A DNA stretch of 64,000 nucleotides from Oxytricha trifallax (taxonomy: Eukaryota; Ciliophora; Spirotrichea; Sporadotrichida; Oxytrichidae). The notes beneath the pieces are model-generated. The model saw only the letters and a program-made list of their open reading frames with translations, ran no database searches and was not told where the DNA came from. Made by a program: the position numbers and the translations under genes. Below are positions 60,401 through 64,000 of the stretch, one piece after another. The first letter of the stretch is position 1; every line of letters begins with the position of its first letter. The stretch spans positions 1 through 64,000 of the forward strand of contig ARYC01017211.1 of assembly GCA_000711775.1 (NCBI GenBank), in the 5' to 3' direction.

Positions 60401-62700
60401 AAATGTAAGACCTAGAAATTTTAGAGGAACTAATTAAATTGAAAGCTTATGGTTTTAACTCAAAAGATATATTAAAAATATTTATAGTACGGTAAGTGAT
60501 GAAAATTTGCATGATTTTTTAATGGAAGCATTATGGAGAAGACATATAAAAATCAATTAATAAAAGGCAAATGAATCTTTATCTGAGATATTTAACTAGT
60601 TAGTAATTAATTAACAATTCTTTGATTGAAAACTTTTTTTATATTAAGCATCAATTTATTATTTTTTGGTAAAATAATCATATTTTATTTTTTGCCACCG
60701 ACATAGGATTTTGAAAAAAAAATTTCTTTTATGTCTGCCACCGACTTAGGATTTTGAAAAAATTTTGCCACCGACTTAGGATTTGGAAAAATTTCTGCCA
60801 CCGACTTAGACCCCCCCCTAATAAACCATAAGTATAAGAAAGGTATTTTCCAATGGAGGTTCTATTGTGTATTATAAATCCATGTAGTTCCAAGATATAT
60901 TATAAAAACATACCTATTTCTTTTTATATTTGATTAAATTTTAAGATTATGGGGTAATACTTCCTTCAATGAAACCTGCTCTATATTAATTATTGTAGGA
61001 ATACATTTGAATTTCAAAAATTAATTATAATCTATAAATTATTTATTAAAATTTGTTGCTGTTAACTTTTAAGAAACCTAGGCAATATGGTGTAAGAAAC
61101 AGAATATAAAATTAAATGAATTTTGTTAATAGTGGCACGATTTATATCTTCCCTATAGAGAAATATCTTGAATTTATATTTAAATGACTTGTTTAGTTGA
61201 TTTCCATGTCAAAAATAAATTTGATTATACTCTCTTCAGGTATATGATAATATAGAACTTCCAATAATAAATTCCACATCAGCTAATTTAAAATCTCTTT
61301 ATACATGTAATAAATTGTCTAGGTTATAAAAATGTTAAAACTCACAATTTTATTTATTTTAATTATTTATTATAAATCATTTTATAAATTAAATATAATC
61401 CTACTATATTTGAAGCATCTTTATTAAATTATTTAACACAAAATTAATATTTATCAATAACTTAAATTAAGTTACAAAATTTTTTATATAAAAAATTTCT
61501 ACAATTTAATAATTGAGATATAAAAAATTCGGTAAAATATAATAATCACTTTTCAAAATAAAGCAATTAGCTATAAAAAATAGTTAAATTTATTTTTTAA
61601 AAACAATTCATAAATTAAAACATTCTATATTTATTAAATTTTGTAAATCAAATTTTTTAATAAATTAACCTCATTATTTATACATAATCTTGCAAATTAT
61701 TTATAAGACAATTTTATAATCTTTGTTTATAGAACCTACTGCTAATCCTTGTAAAAGCTAATCTGTATATGCCAGGAATAGAAATGAGTTCAATTTAACT
61801 TAAACTGATCCTTATTGATTTAATTACAAGCCAACTTATATACTATGATATGAGGTTGCGTAATAGATTACGTCCAAACCATTCAGCGATATATCATATT
61901 CTAAGTAGAAAATTAAATTTTTATATTTAATAATTTATTAAATTTTTTATATAAAAAGTTATATAATTAAATTAATGATATACATAATAAATTATTTAAA
62001 AAAATTGAATAAGAGTTATCAGATTGTTAAATTTAATACATTCTTATAATTTGATTACCTTAAATGCTTATAAGAATAAAATTTCAAGACATCCCAATAC
62101 ACGAATCTTTTCATTATTTTTGAAATCCTAAATTTATTTTGCATAATAAACACCTACCTAAAATCAAAACTCTCAAAGAACAAGATATTTTCATGACATG
62201 AGTAAAAAATTACTGATTTGGAAAATTTAATTTTTCGGAGGCTTTAAACTCAGATTTAAACCTCACCCTGTAAAAAAATATTTATATACGACACAATTGA
62301 GGTTAATAAACTTATTATAGTTTCCTTACTATGGTAATACAACTATTTTTGTAGAATTAGTGTTAAAAAAGTGTTATTTTTTAGAATTCATTAGGAAAAC
62401 TTTAATAATTTATTTTAATAAATAACTTAAAAAATTTATTGTGATATTGTTAATTTTATAATTTATTAATTCTCTATACAAAGATTGTTAATTCTGATAG
62501 TAGACTGATATAATTATTTATTAAAATTGATTGTGAGTTAAAATTTATAACAAATTATATTTTTCCAGATGTTGATATATATTAACCAGCACATTTCAGT
62601 TTCTTAATAAAAATTAAAATAAATGCTAATCAATATATTAATTTTAGGAGAGAGCCCGATGACTGATCCAAAATTTTTTAAAAACAATAAACTTTTAATT
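51420..62700 (-). CDS. gene B: AT-rich multi-exon gene, paralogue of gene A
   Basis: Exons match gene A in order: about 62.64-62.55 kb (KKLKCAGQYISTSGK), 61,907-61,712, 61.27-61.04 kb, 61.01-60.94 kb (YSYNNQYRAGFIEGS), 58.25 kb (KFCADKHIKSS), 58.15 kb, 57,795-57,716 plus 53,247-53,220 (one exon split by TBE-b), 52.8 kb, 52.65-52.5 kb, 52.22 kb, 52,107-51,975 (PILNKTVTLSYTPQSVTLRK) and 51.61-51.45 kb (REIPFQMEVQTLCEFSFKI … EYPVPYLYYYPL, ending in TGA). It is longer than gene A because of TBE-b and Merlin 2. Synonymous differences dominate in the best exons, so both copies were under protein-level constraint after they parted. Its 5' part probably lies past the window end. Confidence 0.6.
53395..55197 (-). 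CDS. TBE zinc-finger/protein-kinase ORF (TBE-b)
   Basis: Starts MSCNLPRKAALLGISQQ at 55,197. A C2H2 finger (YFCPYCNQQYNHSRDLKVHL, then EKHHGKK) lies at about 54.8-54.7 kb. The kinase-like part near 53.85-53.55 kb keeps YVHRDLKPENIML and VVIIDF. The HRD catalytic loop is intact here, unlike TBE-a, but DFG is reduced to DF. Several frame changes in between. Confidence 0.7.
55753..56543 (+). CDS. TBE 22-kDa ORF (TBE-b)
   Basis: ATG 55,753 (MESKNDAMKRIQSQDLIGKF). Then GTKISFLKALLSEEKKL, ISVTNLYDNAMSDPDVALYL, KKRYSISPEEKEKQGI and DKMSIDAGAGNKRR to a TGA. About two frame changes separate the blocks. It converges on the transposase with seven bases between stops. Confidence 0.7.
56550..57598 (-). 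CDS. TBE DDE transposase (TBE-b), second Asp replaced
   Basis: ATG at 57,598 (MRGLRSFYVSEYIDLLFKLR). The N-terminal part is open through KPVLNYTSLARLLHKSPAT and YLAHFSLAQRAVMFHRQFPE. At the second catalytic position the sequence is LFVANLSVHKTK where TBE-a has LFVDNLSVHKTK, an Asp-to-Ala change that should abolish activity. Further frame changes occur near the first Asp. Confidence 0.75.
58677..59062. mobile_element. old MITE, GGGGAAGTTTCC family, in gene B
   Basis: Orthologous insertion of the one at 13,269-13,670 in gene A; decayed G-run and C-run ends. Confidence 0.65.
59208..60817 (+). mobile_element. Merlin/IS1595-type DNA transposon 2, in gene B
   Basis: Inverted repeats of about 190 bases start with a G-run and TCTAAGTCGGTGGCAG. 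Each arm holds four spaced CCTAAGTCGGTGGCA-type units. CTAATAAA flanks both sides (59,200-59,207 and 60,818-60,825), an 8-bp target duplication. Gene A has the uninterrupted site at about 13,820. One transposase ORF inside. Confidence 0.9.
59537..60629 (+). CDS. Merlin/ISXO2-type transposase with acidic insert (Merlin 2)
   Basis: ATG 59,537 (MDVMSFIKDIQKVIADLQ). A CxxC zinc-ribbon-like part follows (VKCQVCRQYM … YQCKRPCRRKK). Core: D1 in GDIEVDESLFTHGKFLH, RQIWVFGMIERNSKK, D2 in STIHHDGFSSYSN, E in RGTNQIESLWFQLKRYIKNI, end MEALWRRHIK to TGA. Between D2 and E there is a tract of about 30 Asp/Glu-rich residues (about 60,263-60,354) that Merlin 1 lacks. About three frame changes mean this copy is inactive as it stands. 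Confidence 0.75.
61712..61907 (-). CDS. best-conserved exon of gene B
   Basis: Reads YLEYDISLNGLDVIYYATSY, SIQVGLQLNQQGSVQVKLNS, LLQGLAVGSINKD; counterpart of 15,219-15,409. TAA/TAG codons read as Gln in both copies. Confidence 0.75.
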
Positions 62701-63165
62701 AAATCCTCACAAAAAAAAATGTCTAATAAAAGTAAATACATAAAAAACTTGGCTAAAATATTTTATATTATAGAATTTATTTTTATTTATCAAGATTTTT
62801 ATGATTTTACAAAAAAAATTATAAATAATATTTTTAGAAGTTTAGTTTTATAGCAATGAATAATAAAATGGATAATTTTAATATATAAATTATTAATATG
62901 AAGTTGCTTTTACACAAGAATATGATAAAATAATTAAATATATTTAATACAGCTTATATCAATATGACTATTACTAGTCTTACTATATCTTTCTGTGAGG
63001 TTCAAAAAATAATTATTAACAAAGTAACATAGAAGTTATTATCATTGTTAAGGGGAATATTGCTTTAGATTTATGATTTGTTAAAAATTAATTTAATATA
63101 TATTTCTATAAAATATTATATTGGAACTCAATTATCCTTACTAGTTAAATTGGTGATACAAATTT

Positions 63166-63755
63166 CGGGTAATGGCCCCCAGGGCGGGGCAACATAAAAT
63201 TTTTTCTCAAATTTTTTACATGATCTAAAAGTCATAAAATCTTTGAATTACTCATTTTAACCTACAAATACCCTAAATATCATATATCTTTGAAATGAAC
63301 TCATTTAAATCATTCTAGTATAATTAATTTAAACAATTTTTATTATAATTTTTTGCATGGATATTTTTTTGGAATTTATCGTAATTTAATATTCTTGAAT
63401 AGAGAGAGATTTTATTTCTTAAATACTACTATTTTAAAAATATTTAGATAATCTACTCACTTTTCTGAGACAAAACCCCTCTCTTTTTAAGAATATTAAA
63501 TTACGATAAATTCCAAAAAAATATCCATGCAAAAAATTATAATAAAAATTGTTTAAATTAATTATACTAGAATGATTTAAATGAGTTCATTTCAAAGATA
63601 TATGATATTTAGGGTATTTGTAGGTCTCTTTAAAATGTTGTTAGAGTCTAATTAAATGAGTTAAAATGAGTAATTCAAAGATTTTATGACTTTTAGATCA
63701 TGTAAAAAATTTGAGAAAAAATTTTATGTTGCCCCGCCCTGGGGACCATTACCCC
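63166..63755. mobile_element. foldback element with GC-rich tips
   Basis: Tip GGGTAATGGCCCCCAGGGCG and inverse; arms of about 240 bases are nearly identical except for about 42 extra bases in the right arm. Flanks CAAATTTC and AAATTTTC may be a decayed 8-bp duplication. Confidence 0.75.
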
Positions 63756-64000
63756 AAATTTTCAAAAGTTCTACACAAAAAATAAAGGAATTATGAATTC
63801 TTAAACTATAGAAGTTAAGTACTTACTTAATAGCAAAGGATTACTTTAAATAGCTATATTTTAGTGATAGGTGAGAGAGGATAATTAACTTACATGAGAA
63901 GTGCTCTAATGAAATAAATCCGAAGTTTAATAAGCTTTAAACCCATTTTTTATTACATAGAGGAGCATTTATATAATTTTTTGTTGTTGGAATTTTTTAA

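Noticed and set aside
1-64000. CRISPR arrays, bacterial operons, retrovirus-like or Polinton elements
   Set aside because: No spaced identical repeats of CRISPR type, no bacterial gene layout, and no reverse transcriptase, integrase-LTR pair, capsid or polymerase B signature seen on either strand.

Overview
The window reads as germline (micronuclear) DNA of a spirotrichous ciliate of the Oxytricha/Stylonychia type. Three things point there. First, TAA and TAG sit inside otherwise good coding frames and only TGA ends them. Second, two gene copies in the window exchange CAA, TAA and TAG at the same codons, so both triplets mean glutamine. Third, there are transposons whose ends are telomere-like C4A4 repeats flanked by AAT, the hallmark of telomere-bearing elements (TBEs). 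Because of this code, standard-code ORF calling misses most of the real genes.

Layout. Positions 1-10,030 are GC-richer and gene-dense: a 100-residue gene, a 5.8 kb Q/N-rich gene, a spliced host gene derived from an IS630/Tc1-type transposase (+ strand), and a coding block cut off at about 10,030. There the base composition drops abruptly and stays AT-rich to the end, apart from two short GC-rich islands.

The AT-rich 54 kb is not empty. It holds AT-rich, multi-exon, mostly minus-strand genes riddled with mobile elements. Gene A (about 10.2-17.4 kb) and gene B (about 51.4-62.7 kb) are paralogues recognised by exon-by-exon protein conservation. Gene C (42.6-50.4 kb) ends in a multi-membrane-segment module of the large ciliate surface-protein type and is interrupted by three elements. 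Gene D (about 31.4-34.5 kb) is split by a segment flanked by a 12-bp direct repeat that behaves as a pointer: joining the flanks at the repeat keeps the frame.

Mobile DNA. There are two full-length TBEs (21,568-25,838; 53,248-57,712), at least four TBE remnants, two Merlin/IS1595-type transposons (28,611-30,337 with an uninterrupted transposase frame; 59,208-60,817), a family of G-run-tipped MITEs with 8-bp target duplications, and several long foldback elements, often nested.

The two most unusual loci are the GC-rich coding pieces. One lies inside the pointer-flanked segment of gene D (33,223-33,871). The other is a spliced cysteine-rich fragment that fills the interior of a long-inverted-repeat element inside gene C (47,843-48,917). 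Both look like pieces of macronuclear-type genes carried inside sequence that interrupts other genes. All reading was by eye; exon limits in the AT-rich part are approximate.
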